From contig CAYVUV010000028.1 in the NCBI GenBank assembly GCA_964455095.1, forward strand, positions 1 to 64,000: DNA of 64,000 nucleotides. Reading direction: 5' to 3'. The stretch is from CAYVUV01 sp964455095 (GTDB lineage: Bacteria; Desulfobacterota; Binatia; HRBIN30; CADEER01). The first letter of the stretch is position 1, and each line of letters begins with the position of its first letter. Below the pieces are notes generated by a model. The model ran no database searches and had not been told where the DNA came from. It was given only the letters and a program-made list of their open reading frames with translations. Below, in pieces: positions 44,781 to 58,009 of the stretch. Made by a program: the position numbers and the translations under genes.

Positions 44781-46292
44781 CTACGAGGACCGCGCGCGCG
44801 CCTTGGCGCGCGGCCGACGCGCCTGCGCATGCGGCCGCGGCCGCTTCGCGCGCGGCGGGGCTCCGATCGGGATCGGCGCGGCGGCTACGGCGCGGAACAG
44901 ATCGGCGAGCTCGCGCTCCACGTACCCGACCAGGTCGTGCAGGTCGGGCACGGCATCCCAGTCGGCGTTGAAGCCCCAGAACAATCCGCCGTCGTAGCTG
45001 AACAGCGCGATCCCGAGCGCCTGGTTGTGGTTGAGCGGGACGAGCGGATAGACGGCCTGCATCTTCGAGCCGAGGAGATAGGTCGGAAACGGCGGGCCCG
45101 GCACGTTGGTGACGACGATGTTGTACGGCCGCGTCGCCGACGACAGGCGGACGAACGAGCTGAACAGGCTGCGCGACGTCCAATCGCTGACCTGTTCGAG
45201 CGTGCGCACGCCCTGCGCTTGTCGCGAGTGCTTGAGCTCGCGCACGCCCTCGCTCACCAGCTGCAAGCGCCGGCGCGGATCCCGCTCGGCCAGGGGCAGG
45301 CGGGCCACCATCATGGCGATCTGGTTGCCGAGGCTTTCGCGCTGCTCCTCGGTGCGCAGGTTGACCGGGATCATGGCGCGGAAGTCGAGGTCCGCCAGTA
45401 GCAGCCCGCGCCCGTGGAGGAAGCGTCCGAGCGCGCCGGCCACGGCGCTCAACACCACATCGTTGACCGTTCCGCCGAGGCGCTGCTTGACGGTCTTCAC
45501 GGCCGCCAGGTCGGTGGCCAGCCAGTCGAACCGGCGGTGCGGTCCGATATCGACGTTGAGCGGCGTCGCCGAGGCGGGTTGCAGTCCGGCGCCGATGGCC
45601 TCTCCGACGCCGGCCACCGCCTCGCGCACCGCTTCGACCGCCCGCAGCGGATGCCGCGCCGCTTCGCGCAGCGCGCGCACCGCCTCGAACGGCTCGGCGG
45701 CGCGGCGCATCAGCTCGCCGCCCATCAGCTGCAGCGGGCTCGGCACCGGCCGCGGCATCCACTTCGGCGGATCGACGAGCTGGGCCGTGAGCTCGGGCGT
45801 CGCGCGCATCAGCGCGCCGGTGAGCTCGACGCTGCCCACCCCGTCGATCATGCAGTGATGCGCCTTGGTGATCAGCGCGACGCGATTGCCCTCGACGCCG
45901 TCGACCACCCATAGCTCCCAGAGCGGTTTGCCGCGGTCGAGCTGCTGCGAGACGATGCGCCCGACCAGCCGTTTGAGCGAGCGCTCGTCACCGGGCTTGG
46001 GCAGCTGCACGTGGCGCACGTGGTAGTGCAGGTTGAAGCGGTGATCGTCGACCCATACCGGTGCCCCGAACAGCGGCACCCACGCCAGCCGCTGCTGGTA
46101 GCGCGGCACGCGGCGGATGGCGACCGCGATCAGACGCCGGATGCGCTCGATGTCGGTATGGCCCTCGGGCGTCGAGAGCGGCCCGGCGTCGAACAACCCA
46201 ATGCCGGCCACGTGCATGTGGGCGTTGGCGTCCTCGACCTCCAGAAAGGTGGCGTCCAGAGCGCTCAGGCGCTCACAGTGCGAGTAGTCCAT
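44781..46292 (-). CDS. Wax ester synthase/diacylglycerol acyltransferase (WS/DGAT)
   Basis: 503 residues, the normal length. The start ERLSALDATFLEVEDANAHM followed by HVAGIGLFD is typical. The catalytic HHxxxDG motif is KAHHCMIDGVGSVEL at about 144-152. The conserved second-domain segments GGTVNDVVLSAVAGALGRFL, RAMIPVNLRT, and NIVVTNVPGPPFPTYLLG are all present. The enzyme makes wax esters or triacylglycerol from acyl-CoA at the inner membrane/lipid droplet surface. A basic low-complexity tail (RAKRPRPHAQARRPRAKARA) at the C-terminus is unusual and may bind membranes. Confidence 0.95.
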   Translation of the reverse strand: MDYSHCERLSALDATFLEVEDANAHMHVAGIGLFDAGPLSTPEGHTDIERIRRLIAVAIRRVPRYQQRLAWVPLFGAPVWVDDHRFNLHYHVRHVQLPKPGDERSLKRLVGRIVSQQLDRGKPLWELWVVDGVEGNRVALITKAHHCMIDGVGSVELTGALMRATPELTAQLVDPPKWMPRPVPSPLQLMGGELMRRAAEPFEAVRALREAARHPLRAVEAVREAVAGVGEAIGAGLQPASATPLNVDIGPHRRFDWLATDLAAVKTVKQRLGGTVNDVVLSAVAGALGRFLHGRGLLLADLDFRAMIPVNLRTEEQRESLGNQIAMMVARLPLAERDPRRRLQLVSEGVRELKHSRQAQGVRTLEQVSDWTSRSLFSSFVRLSSATRPYNIVVTNVPGPPFPTYLLGSKMQAVYPLVPLNHNQALGIALFSYDGGLFWGFNADWDAVPDLHDLVGYVERELADLFRAVAAAPIPIGAPPRAKRPRPHAQARRPRAKARARSS

Positions 46293-46540
46293 GCGTCTTC
46301 CCCCCCGCGTCGGCGCGAGCCTGGCGCCGATGCAATGCTTTATCGGCTGTTACCAGAGCAACACAGGTGCCGCGCTTCGGAGGTCCACCGGGCGCGCCTG
46401 GTCAACGCTATGCCGCGCGTGTCCTTCCCAGCGCTGGGAAGCGGCCCCGGCCTGGGAGCCCGACGCGGTTCAAGTCGGCTCGCGAGTCTCCTTCCGAAAT
46501 ACGGCGGCTGCGTGGTAGGTGACTGAAGGGGGGCCGTCCG

Positions 46541-49876
<3,336 letters not shown>

Positions 49877-49885
49877 GGGGCGCGG

Positions 49886-51046
49886 CTACCGGATCGCGCG
49901 ATCGTAGATACGCCAGCGGCGATACAGGGGCGCGCCGAGATCGCGCCACGGCTTGTTCATGCTCTCGTTGTCCTCGAGGATCCAGGACGGCTCGCCGCCG
50001 ACCAGGCCGTACTTCTTGGCGCGCCGGAAGCTCTCGACCGTGAACAAGGCGAAGATCCCGCCCTGGCGGAACTCCTTCTTGACGCCCAGCGTGAGGATGC
50101 GCACGGTCTTCATCATCCGTCTGCCGATCAGGACCTTGAAGATGCCGGTCGGAAAGAGGCGCCCGTTCGGGATGCGTTTGAAAATGTGGTTGAGGTCGGG
50201 CAGGGCGAGCATGAACCCAGCCGGCTTGCCGTCTTTCTCGGCGATGAAGGCGAAGCGCGGATCGAGCGCCATCTTCATGTCCTTGGCGGCGAACACGAAC
50301 TCCTCGCGCGTCATCGGGACGAAACCCCAGTTGTCCTCCCAGGCCGCGTTGTAGATCTCGAACGCGACCGCGACATCGCGCTCGAAGTGCTTGAGGCTGA
50401 AGTCGCGGAAGGTGAAGTTGCCTTCCTGCTGCAGGCGGTCGGCGTAGTCGATGACCTTCGGCGGGAGGTCCACGCCTTTGTCGGTCGGCAGCCAGTAGGC
50501 GACGAGGTCTTGCGCCTTGACGAAACCGGCCTGGTCGTGGAGCTCCTCGTAGTACTTGGGGTTCCACGTCGTCATGATCGTCGGGTGCTGCGACAGCCCG
50601 CGCACCAGCAGGCCGCACTCGTGGTTGGTGCTCGGGTTCATCGGGCCGCGCATGATCTGCAGCCCCTTGTCCTTGAGCCAGCTCGATGCGGCGGCGAAGA
50701 GCGCGTCGGCGACGCCCTGGTCATCGATGCATTCGAAGAAGCCGTAGTGACCCACCGGCTCGTGGTGGTACTCGATGTGCGCGTCGTTTTTGATGGCGGC
50801 GATGCGGCCGACGACCTTGCCCGCGCGCTCGGCGAGGAAGAGTTGGATCTGCGCGCGCTTGTAGAACGGGTTCTTGACCGTATCGAGCGACTCCCACACC
50901 GCCATGCGCAGCGGCGGCACCCAGAGCGCGTAGACCGGATTCTTGCGATCGTAGAGCGTGTAGGGGAAGTCGACGAACTTCCGCTTGCCGGCCTTGTCGG
51001 TCACCGGAACGATCGTCACGCCGGGTTGTGCGGTGGTCTCGAGCAT
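49886..51046 (-). CDS. GNAT-like acyltransferase of unknown substrate
   Basis: 386 residues. It contains two GNAT-like halves. The first reads FLAERAGKVVGRIAAIKNDA with HYGFFECIDDQGVADALFAA, GPMNPSTNHECGLLVRG; the second FAFIAEKDGKPAGFMLALPD, then LTLGVKKEFRQGGIFALFTV. The first half has the beta-bulge strand and FFE of N-acetyltransferases but the acetyl-CoA loop is only partly conserved. The family is widely distributed and often noted simply as an N-acetyltransferase; the acceptor is unknown. It is alone between converging and co-directional genes and its stop lies only 9 bp from the convergent cytochrome gene stop. Confidence 0.75.
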   Translation of the reverse strand: MLETTAQPGVTIVPVTDKAGKRKFVDFPYTLYDRKNPVYALWVPPLRMAVWESLDTVKNPFYKRAQIQLFLAERAGKVVGRIAAIKNDAHIEYHHEPVGHYGFFECIDDQGVADALFAAASSWLKDKGLQIMRGPMNPSTNHECGLLVRGLSQHPTIMTTWNPKYYEELHDQAGFVKAQDLVAYWLPTDKGVDLPPKVIDYADRLQQEGNFTFRDFSLKHFERDVAVAFEIYNAAWEDNWGFVPMTREEFVFAAKDMKMALDPRFAFIAEKDGKPAGFMLALPDLNHIFKRIPNGRLFPTGIFKVLIGRRMMKTVRILTLGVKKEFRQGGIFALFTVESFRRAKKYGLVGGEPSWILEDNESMNKPWRDLGAPLYRRWRIYDRAIR

Positions 51047-51148
51047 CGGTTTCCAGAGGGTCGGGGGGGACTATAGAGGGCGCGGGCGGTTCGGAAAATC
51101 CCCCTCAAGCCCCTGTCGGCTTTGCCGGGCAAATTGGAGAGGATTCTG

Positions 51149-51173
51149 GTTCCTCTCCCGGAGGGAGAGGAAC
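51149..51173. repeat. Strong hairpin related to the dispersed element ends
   Basis: An 11-bp stem GTTCCTCTCCC / GGGAGAGGAAC with the three-base loop GGA. It resembles one end of the dispersed double-hairpin element but lacks the other half. A CCCCCTCAAGCCCC stretch 45 bp to the left may be the remains of the second end. It lies between two minus-strand genes and could act as a terminator-like structure, though there is no T-tract. Confidence 0.55.
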
Positions 51174-51203
51174 GTCGAAGCGTGATAAATTGGTGCGGAG
51201 CGT

Positions 51204-52627
<1,424 letters not shown>

Positions 52628-52631
<4 letters not shown>

Positions 52632-54730
52632 GCGTGGCTCCTCAGTTCGGCCGGCGGCGCCGGCAGCCGCATCGTGACCACCGTACCGCCGCGCGCACCG
52701 GCGGCGACCGAGAGCTCGCCCCGATGCGCGTCGACGATGCGTTTGGCGATCGCCAGCCCGAGCCCGGTGCCGCTCGGCTTGAGCGAGAAAAACGGTTCGA
52801 ACACCCGTGCCAGGGCGTCGGGCGGGATGCCGCCGCCGTTGTCTTCGACGCGCAGTGCGCCGCTGCCGTTTTCTGCCTGAACGGCGATGGCGATGGAGCG
52901 CGCGGCCGGCTGAGCGGCGAGCGCATCGGCGGCGTTTTCGATCAGGTTGATGAGCACCTGGCGGATCTTCTCGCCGTCGGCGGTCAGGACGATTCCGTCG
53001 CGGGCATCGACGGCCACGGCGATGTCGGCCTGCGCCAGGCGCGGACGCAACGCGTCGACGGTGGCGCGCACCAGGCCGCCGAGATCGGTGGGGGCGAAGC
53101 GAAACTCGTCGCGGCGGGAGAAGCGCAACAGCGCGCGCACTTGCTGCTCGACGCGTTCGAGCTCGGCGAGGATGAGCGCGTGCTCGGCGGCGAACGGCGC
53201 CGCGGACTCGCGGGCGAGTTGCTGGGCGAGGCTGCGCGCGGCGGTGATCGGGTTGCGGATCTCGTGCGCGATGCGCGCGGCCATCTCGCCGATGGCGGCG
53301 AGCGTCTCGGCATGGGCGAGCGAACGCTCGACGGCGACGGCGCGATCGAGCAGCTCGGCGGCGTCGAGCACCAGCGCGAACTGATCGGCGAAGCTCTGCA
53401 CGGCGCGCACGTCGTCGTCGGAGAACGAAGCGTTGAGCGCGCCGGTGGTGACGAAGCAGTAGCCCCAGCGCTGGCGCGGGCTGACGATCGGCACCACGCC
53501 GACGATGTCGGCTTCGACCAACGCTTCCTGCAGCGGCCCGGGCAGGTTGCGAAACGTCCCGGCGGCAAAGGTCTGTGCCGGCAGCGCATCGGCGGCACGG
53601 CCGCTCGGCCAGACGCGGCGCAGCGGCTCGAGATCGAGCCGCCCGTGCGCGATGACCTGACGGTCGCGCTCGAGCAGCAGGGCGGCGCCGCGCAACTGCA
53701 TGACCGCGGCGATCTCCGCCAGCGCGCGCCGGCAACACTCCTCGATGCCGCGCTGCGGGGCGAGGGCGAGCAACGCCGCACTGAGCCGCTCGCGCCGCCA
53801 ACGGCCGCGCCGAAACAGCAGGTGGTCGATGGCGGCGTGCAGCGGGGCCTGAACGCGGACGAGCACGAGCACCGGCAGGAGGAGCGTGGCGATGGCGAAG
53901 GCGGGGCGCAGCGCCGGTTGATCGATCGCGCCTTCGGCCCAGCGCAGCGCGAGGACGATGACGGCGACCCCGGCGATCGTCGCGGCGGTCGCGATCAGGC
54001 GGCGCACGACCTCGCCGAAGATGCGCGCCGCGAAGGGCAGGGCGAGCAGGATGCCGATGCCGACGTTGGCCAGCGACACCCAATGCGGCGTGCCCCAGGT
54101 CAGCGGGGCCTTGATCCCGGCGACGAACAGCACCGCCAGGCCGAGCAGGCCGGCGCTGAGCATGACGACGTCGGCGTAGCGCGCCTCGCCGAGACCGCCC
54201 GGCCGCCACAGGCCGCGGCGCGCGTAGCGGCTGATCTGCCACAGGCTGAGCGCGAGCGCGCTGAGAATGTAGGCGAACAGCAGCATCTGGAAGGTGCCGA
54301 CGCGTTCCTGTTGCGTGGCGCCGGGAAGCCAGGACAGGTGTGCGGACAGGGAGATCAGCGCCACCGCCGGGGCGTAGTTGGCGATCAGCCAGAGGCGGCG
54401 CGGCGACGGCGCGCGCAGCGGAAAGAGCTGCGCCATATGGTGGAACATGGCGACGCTGCTGATCAGCATGATGTCGCTGGCGAAATAGAGCACCAGCAGC
54501 GGCGGCGTCGGGTGGTTGTGCAGGTCATCGGGCACCAGGGTCAGCAGCATGCCCAGGGCGTAAAACCCCCCGATGCACGTCGAGATGATGGGGAGCAGGG
54601 TCGAGAGCTGGTTGGGCGCGCCGTGCGCCCGCAGCGCGCGCCAGCCGTCCTGCGCGACGATCGCCCAGATCAGCGCCGGCAGCACATAGGCCCCGGCCGC
54701 GACGAGCTGAAAGGTGCTGGGTTCGCTCAT
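52628..54730 (-). CDS. Membrane-bound sensor histidine kinase with GAF domain
   Basis: 700 residues. About seven hydrophobic segments fill 1-300 (AAGAYVLPALIWAIVAQDGW, LVLYFASDIMLISSVAMFHH, AVALISLSAHLSW, MLLFAYILSALALSLW, VVMLSAGLLGLAVLFVAGI, VGIGILLALPFAARI, IAGVAVIVLALRW). A GAF-like domain follows (QLRGAALLLERDRQVIAHGR to FADQFALVLDAAELL). The HisKA box is MAARIAHEIRNPITAARSL with phospho-His near 489. The ATPase domain has LINLIENAADAL (N box), RVEDNGGGIP (G1) and GTGLGLAIAKRIV (G2). It pairs with the overlapping NtrC-type regulator gene. The signal is unknown. Confidence 0.92.
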
Positions 54731-54902
54731 GCTGAAGCCATCACGCGAGCGGGTCTTTGAGGCCAGACAATCCCATGCAGGGTGTCGAGACCGCAAGCCC
54801 GGTGCCAGCACGGGAACACCCCGCGGGGCTTGGTTCTCGTTCCGCGGCGCGGTCAAACGTCACCGAGGCGTAGTCCGGCGCCTGTTTGGATATGCGGCCA
54901 GG

Positions 54903-54920
54903 CGCATGTGCCCATATGCG
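54903..54920. promoter_or_regulatory. Candidate upstream activator site for the sigma-54 promoter
   Basis: CGCATGTG-CC-CATATGCG is an 18-bp dyad with seven of eight arm positions pairing. Another half-site, ATATGCG, lies about 15 bp to the left. It is 52 bp upstream of the -24 element at 54972 and fits a Fis-type regulator dimer such as the neighbouring NtrC-family protein. Confidence 0.45.
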
Positions 54921-54971
54921 TTCCGTGGTTGCGCACCGGCCGGGCCTTACTCGATCGATTGCGGCCCGCCG

Positions 54972-54987
54972 TGGCACGGCTTCTGCT
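54972..54987 (+). promoter_or_regulatory. Sigma-54 promoter (-24/-12)
   Basis: TGGCACGGCTTCTGCT has the invariant GG and GC exactly ten bases apart and matches the consensus TGGCACGNNNNTTGCW at all but one fixed position. Transcription would begin near 54998 and give a 30-base leader with the GAGGAGG ribosome site, in front of the small membrane protein gene at 55028. The neighbouring NtrC-type regulator carries the GAFTGA loop needed to use such a promoter. Confidence 0.7.
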
Positions 54988-55027
54988 CTAGCTGTCGATC
55001 GCAGAAGCAACGAGCCCAGAGGAGGAT

Positions 55028-55249
55028 ATGAGCATGATGCCTATCACGTCCGTCATGTCGTCGGTGCTGCCGATGTCCTTCGACTTCGGCACCAGCTTCG
55101 GCTGGCTGCTGTTGGCCGTGCTGCTCGCCAGCGCCCTCGGTGTGTTCGGGGCGGCGCTGACTTCCCGTCGCCGGCGTTCCGGTGCTAAAGCGATGTTCAT
55201 ACGGCCCGCGCCCCCGCTGGCGCGTGCCCACCGGCCGATGGCGGCCTGA
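55028..55249 (+). CDS. Small single-pass membrane protein under the sigma-54 promoter
   Basis: 73 residues: MSMMPITSVMSSVLPMSFDF, one hydrophobic helix (FGWLLLAVLLASALGVFGAA), then a basic tail (LTSRRRRSGAKAM). The helix followed by RRRR suggests an inner-membrane protein with its C-terminus in the cytoplasm. Very good translation signals (AGAGGAGGAT before the ATG) and the promoter just upstream support a real gene. No family was recognised. It lies 11 bp before the COQ4 gene, so both should be co-transcribed. Confidence 0.65.
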   Translation: MSMMPITSVMSSVLPMSFDFGTSFGWLLLAVLLASALGVFGAALTSRRRRSGAKAMFIRPAPPLARAHRPMAA

Positions 55250-55260
55250 GGAAACCAATC

Positions 55261-56010
55261 ATGCAGACCAACGACACCCCCCTGCGGCGCAAGATTCAGT
55301 GGCGGCGCGCCTGGAAGGCGCTGCAGCTTCTCATCGAGGACCCGCAACGCACCGAGCAGGTGTTCGAGATCACCGACTCGCTGGCCGGCAACAGCTTCGA
55401 GCGCGCCTATCAGCGCTTCCTGCGCCATCCGGACGGCCAGCGACTGCTCGCCGAACGCCCGTCGCTGCTGGCGACGCTCTCCGACCGCGCCGCGCTGCGC
55501 GCCCTGCCGGCCGGCTCGCTCGGCCGCGCCTACGCCGACTTCATGGAGGCCGGGCAGCTGACCGCCGAGGGGCTCGTCGCCGCCGAGGAGATGGTGCAGC
55601 GCCAGCACCCGGTGCCGCAGGACGCCGACCGCGAATTCTACGGCGACCGCGTGCGCGACATGCACGACCTCTGGCACGTGCTCACCGGCTACGGCATGGA
55701 CGAGGCCGGTGAGGCGGCGAACCTCGCCTTCACCCTCGGTCAGATCCCGACCGGTGGCATCGCGTTCATCGTCGTCGCCGCGGCGCTGATCGGTCCGAAG
55801 GACATCCGCTTCTCGTGGCAGCGCTACCTGTTCCGCGCCTGGCAGCGCGGCCGCCGCGCCGCGATGATGACGGTCGCTCCGTACGAGCAGTTGCTGACGC
55901 AGCCGCTCGCGGACGCCCGTCGCAGCCTGCGCATCCAGCCACCGGAAGAGGCGCACCCCGAAGGTGTCGTCGTCGCCACCCGGGCGGATATCGCCACCGC
56001 GATGGGGTGA
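55261..56010 (+). CDS. COQ4 family protein
   Basis: 249 residues. The COQ4 signature is the metal-binding HDxxHxxxxx-type segment DMHDLWHVLTGYGMDEAGEA at about 134-150, followed by NLAFTLGQIPTGGIAFIVVA. In eukaryotes COQ4 takes part in coenzyme Q synthesis as an oxidative decarboxylase/hydroxylase, and bacterial relatives occur outside ubiquinone operons. No other ubiquinone genes are nearby. The first gene of the unit encodes a small membrane protein, and the unit is probably switched on by the sigma-54 system next door, so a role in a specialised quinone or lipid modification is possible. Confidence 0.85.
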   Translation: MQTNDTPLRRKIQWRRAWKALQLLIEDPQRTEQVFEITDSLAGNSFERAYQRFLRHPDGQRLLAERPSLLATLSDRAALRALPAGSLGRAYADFMEAGQLTAEGLVAAEEMVQRQHPVPQDADREFYGDRVRDMHDLWHVLTGYGMDEAGEAANLAFTLGQIPTGGIAFIVVAAALIGPKDIRFSWQRYLFRAWQRGRRAAMMTVAPYEQLLTQPLADARRSLRIQPPEEAHPEGVVVATRADIATAMG

Positions 56011-56030
56011 TGAATGTATCTCGCGCCGGT

Positions 56031-56193
56031 TTCCTCTCCCGGATGGGAGAGGATTAAGGTGAGGAGGATTCAATTGCGCCGAAGGCCACGGATGACGTTC
56101 GGCCTTGGGCGGGCCGCCAAAAGCTGGGGTTGGCTTCGCCCATCAGTTTAATCCCCCTCATCTTGTCCTTCTCCCAATCCGGGAGAAGGAACC
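56031..56193. repeat. Dispersed double-hairpin element, copy 2 (inverted)
   Basis: The same element as at 44568 and 60314, in opposite orientation: it begins with the TCCTCTCCC/GGGAGAGGA hairpin and ends with TCCTTCTCCC/GGGAGAAGGA. It lies between the convergent COQ4 and CDP-alcohol phosphatidyltransferase genes. Confidence 0.75.
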
Positions 56194-56231
56194 CTCGTTC
56201 GATACGTGACAGGAATCCTGAAGCGCGCTGC

Positions 56232-56795
56232 CTATCGCCGGCGCATTCGCGCGGCGTGAAACACCGACGGCACGTCGTGCCGGCACTCCGCCGAGAGGAG
56301 CGTAATGCCCAACTCGTCGACCGCGCAGAGCAACTGAAAGAGCGCCGCGAACCGGAACGGCCAGGCGAAATCGAAGATCAGCAGGAGCGGGATGCTGACC
56401 GCCATCAACCCCGCCCCAAACTTGACCGACCAGGTGTGGTAACCGGGAACGGCCCGGTACTTCAGATAGGCGATCGCCGTCGGCACCAGCATGCAGACGA
56501 CGGCGAGGATCGCATAGGGCGCCTCGCGGCGCACGATCTCCGGCCACAGCCACCACGCGCCGAAGGGCAGGCAGACCCAGAGCGAGAAGTCAGCCCACTG
56601 ATCGAGCCGGGCGCCGAAGTCCGATTCCTGCCCGAGCCGGCGGGCGAGCGCGCCGTCGAGTACGTCGGACGCGAGTGCCAAACCGAAGAGCGCGAGGAAG
56701 ATGCCGGTGGCCCCGTGCCACGCCAACACCAGCAGCACCGGTGTACACAGGACGCGGAAGGCGCTGACCAGGTTCGGTGCGTTGACTGGAAACAT
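56232..56795 (-). CDS. CDP-alcohol phosphatidyltransferase family protein
   Basis: 187 residues. The family motif D-x2-D-G-x2-A-R-x8-G-x3-D-x3-D is complete: SDVLDGALARRLGQESDFGA followed by RLDQWAD at about 43-68. Around it are five or six membrane helices (RVLCTPVLLVLAWHG, ATGIFLALFGLALA, FSLWVCLPFGAWWLW, YAILAVVCMLVPTAIAY, LMAVSIPLLLIFDF). It would transfer a phosphatidyl group from CDP-diacylglycerol to a small alcohol; the acceptor cannot be read. It follows a small membrane protein gene after 15 bp. Confidence 0.9.
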   Translation of the reverse strand: MFPVNAPNLVSAFRVLCTPVLLVLAWHGATGIFLALFGLALASDVLDGALARRLGQESDFGARLDQWADFSLWVCLPFGAWWLWPEIVRREAPYAILAVVCMLVPTAIAYLKYRAVPGYHTWSVKFGAGLMAVSIPLLLIFDFAWPFRFAALFQLLCAVDELGITLLSAECRHDVPSVFHAARMRRR

Positions 56796-56810
56796 ACTCG
56801 TTCCCCGCGA

Positions 56811-57215
56811 TCACGGACTGCGCGTGAGCCGGCGGTGTGCGCGCCACAGTAGGACGCCCGGTATCGAGAACACCAACATCTGCACAATGCCTGCGAGCCA
56901 CCCACGCCCGTTGGGGCTGGTCTGATTCCAGACCAGGTGACTGAAGGCGATGTAGAGCTCATACGCCGCCGCGCCGGGAAGAATCCACGAACGCTGAAAC
57001 CAAAACCCCCAGGCGCCGACGAGAAAGACGGCCCAATGAATCGGTGCGGTCAGCAGCGCCGGCGCGCCGCGCAGCTCGAAGCCAAACCACACCTCGACAT
57101 CGCGCACATGCGCCAGGAAGAGATCGCGCCAAACGAGAAAGCCCACACTGCCGAGACAGAACACCGCCAACGCGGTCATCCACCAGGGGCGGCGCTGTGT
57201 CGATGGGTCATCCAC
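56811..57215 (-). CDS. Small four-helix membrane protein
   Basis: 134 residues with four membrane segments (WWMTALAVFCLGSVGFLVW, LLTAPIHWAVFLVGAWGFW, WILPGAAAYELYIAFSHLVW, WLAGIVQMLVFSIPGVLLW). No catalytic motif. It lies 15 bp upstream of the CDP-alcohol phosphatidyltransferase gene in one operon, so it may act in the same lipid pathway. Confidence 0.7.
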   Translation of the reverse strand: MDDPSTQRRPWWMTALAVFCLGSVGFLVWRDLFLAHVRDVEVWFGFELRGAPALLTAPIHWAVFLVGAWGFWFQRSWILPGAAAYELYIAFSHLVWNQTSPNGRGWLAGIVQMLVFSIPGVLLWRAHRRLTRSP

Positions 57216-57312
57216 GATTCACCATCATCGTCGAAGTGAGGATCGCTATAGAACTTGAAGTCGAGATTCGTCCACAGTCGAGGGGGTCAGCGCCGCTCAT
57301 TGCCGCCCCAGC

Positions 57313-57330
57313 GCTATCAATGCTATCAAT
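57313..57330 (+). promoter_or_regulatory. Tandem 9-bp repeat at the toxin-antitoxin start, likely autoregulatory site
   Basis: GCTATCAAT occurs twice head to tail, and a partial third copy (TTGCTATGG) contains the antitoxin start codon. The place fits an operator for the ribbon-helix-helix antitoxin. No Shine-Dalgarno sequence precedes the start. Confidence 0.45.
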
Positions 57331-57335
57331 TTGCT

Positions 57336-57575
57336 ATGGCCCAACTGATTGTCCGGAGCATCGAAGACAAGGTCGTCGCTGAGCTCAAGCAGCGCGCAGC
57401 GCGGCGTGGTGTGTCGATGGAGGAGGAGCATCGGCGCATCCTTCGTGAAGCCCTTAGCCAGCGAGGTCGCGGCGGGCGGCGCTCGTTCAAGGACCATCTG
57501 GCCCAGATGCCAGACGTGGGAGGCGACCAACTGTTTGAGCGCCCGGTGGCGCGGATGCGCCGCGTCCGGCTCTGA
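57336..57575 (+). CDS. FitA-like ribbon-helix-helix antitoxin
   Basis: 79 residues. MAQLIVRSIEDKVVAELKQR, then GVSMEEEHRRILREALSQ is the FitA/StbC-type ribbon-helix-helix domain (1-42). The C-terminal tail (RSFKDHLAQMPDVGG, RPVARMRRVRL) is the part that would wrap the PIN toxin. The stop overlaps the toxin start by one base (TGATG), typical of VapBC-type pairs. It should bind its own promoter together with the toxin. Confidence 0.85.
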   Translation: MAQLIVRSIEDKVVAELKQRAARRGVSMEEEHRRILREALSQRGRGGRRSFKDHLAQMPDVGGDQLFERPVARMRRVRL

Positions 57576-57988
57576 TGGCGTTTCTCCTCGACACCAACGT
57601 GCTCTCCGAGCTGCGCAAGGGCGAACGTTGCAACCCGTCCGTTCGTCAGTGGTTCTCGGTCGTCGAAGCGGATGATCTGTACGTGAGCGTGCTCGTCGTT
57701 GGCGAGATCCGCCGGGGAATTGAGCTGCTCCGCCGCCGCGATACGCGTGGTGCGACTGCCTTGGATCGTTGGCTGAGCGAGCTCGAGCGCCGTTACGCCG
57801 ATCACCTCCTGCCGGTCACCCTGGAAATCTGCCGGATCTGGGGCGGGATGAGCCTCGCGCGTCCGCTCGCACCCATCGACGGCCTGCTGGCAGCCACGGC
57901 CGTCCACCACGGGATGACGCTGGTCACCCGCAACGTCGGGGACGTCGAACGGTCCGGCGCCGCCTTGCTCAATCCCTTTGCGGCGTGA
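57575..57988 (+). CDS. PIN-domain ribonuclease toxin (FitB/VapC-like)
   Basis: 137 residues. The PIN acidic residues are visible: MAFLLDTNVLSELRKG (first Asp), VSVLVVGEIRRGIELL (Glu), APIDGLLAATAVHHGMTLVT (Asp) and RNVGDVERSGAALLNPF (Asp), the last being the typical TRN-x-DF region. It is expected to be a Mg-dependent RNase held inactive by the upstream FitA-like protein. All key residues are intact. Confidence 0.88.
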   Translation: MAFLLDTNVLSELRKGERCNPSVRQWFSVVEADDLYVSVLVVGEIRRGIELLRRRDTRGATALDRWLSELERRYADHLLPVTLEICRIWGGMSLARPLAPIDGLLAATAVHHGMTLVTRNVGDVERSGAALLNPFAA

Positions 57989-58009
57989 GCTGGCGGTTGT
58001 GTAAGCCGC

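Noticed and set aside
51149..51173. Rho-independent terminator
   Set aside because: The stem is strong, but there is no T-tract on either side and it matches the end of a dispersed repeat.
52634..54760. 708-codon plus-strand frame opposite the histidine kinase
   Set aside because: Kinase motifs on the minus strand are intact; the opposite frame is repetitive and unrecognisable.
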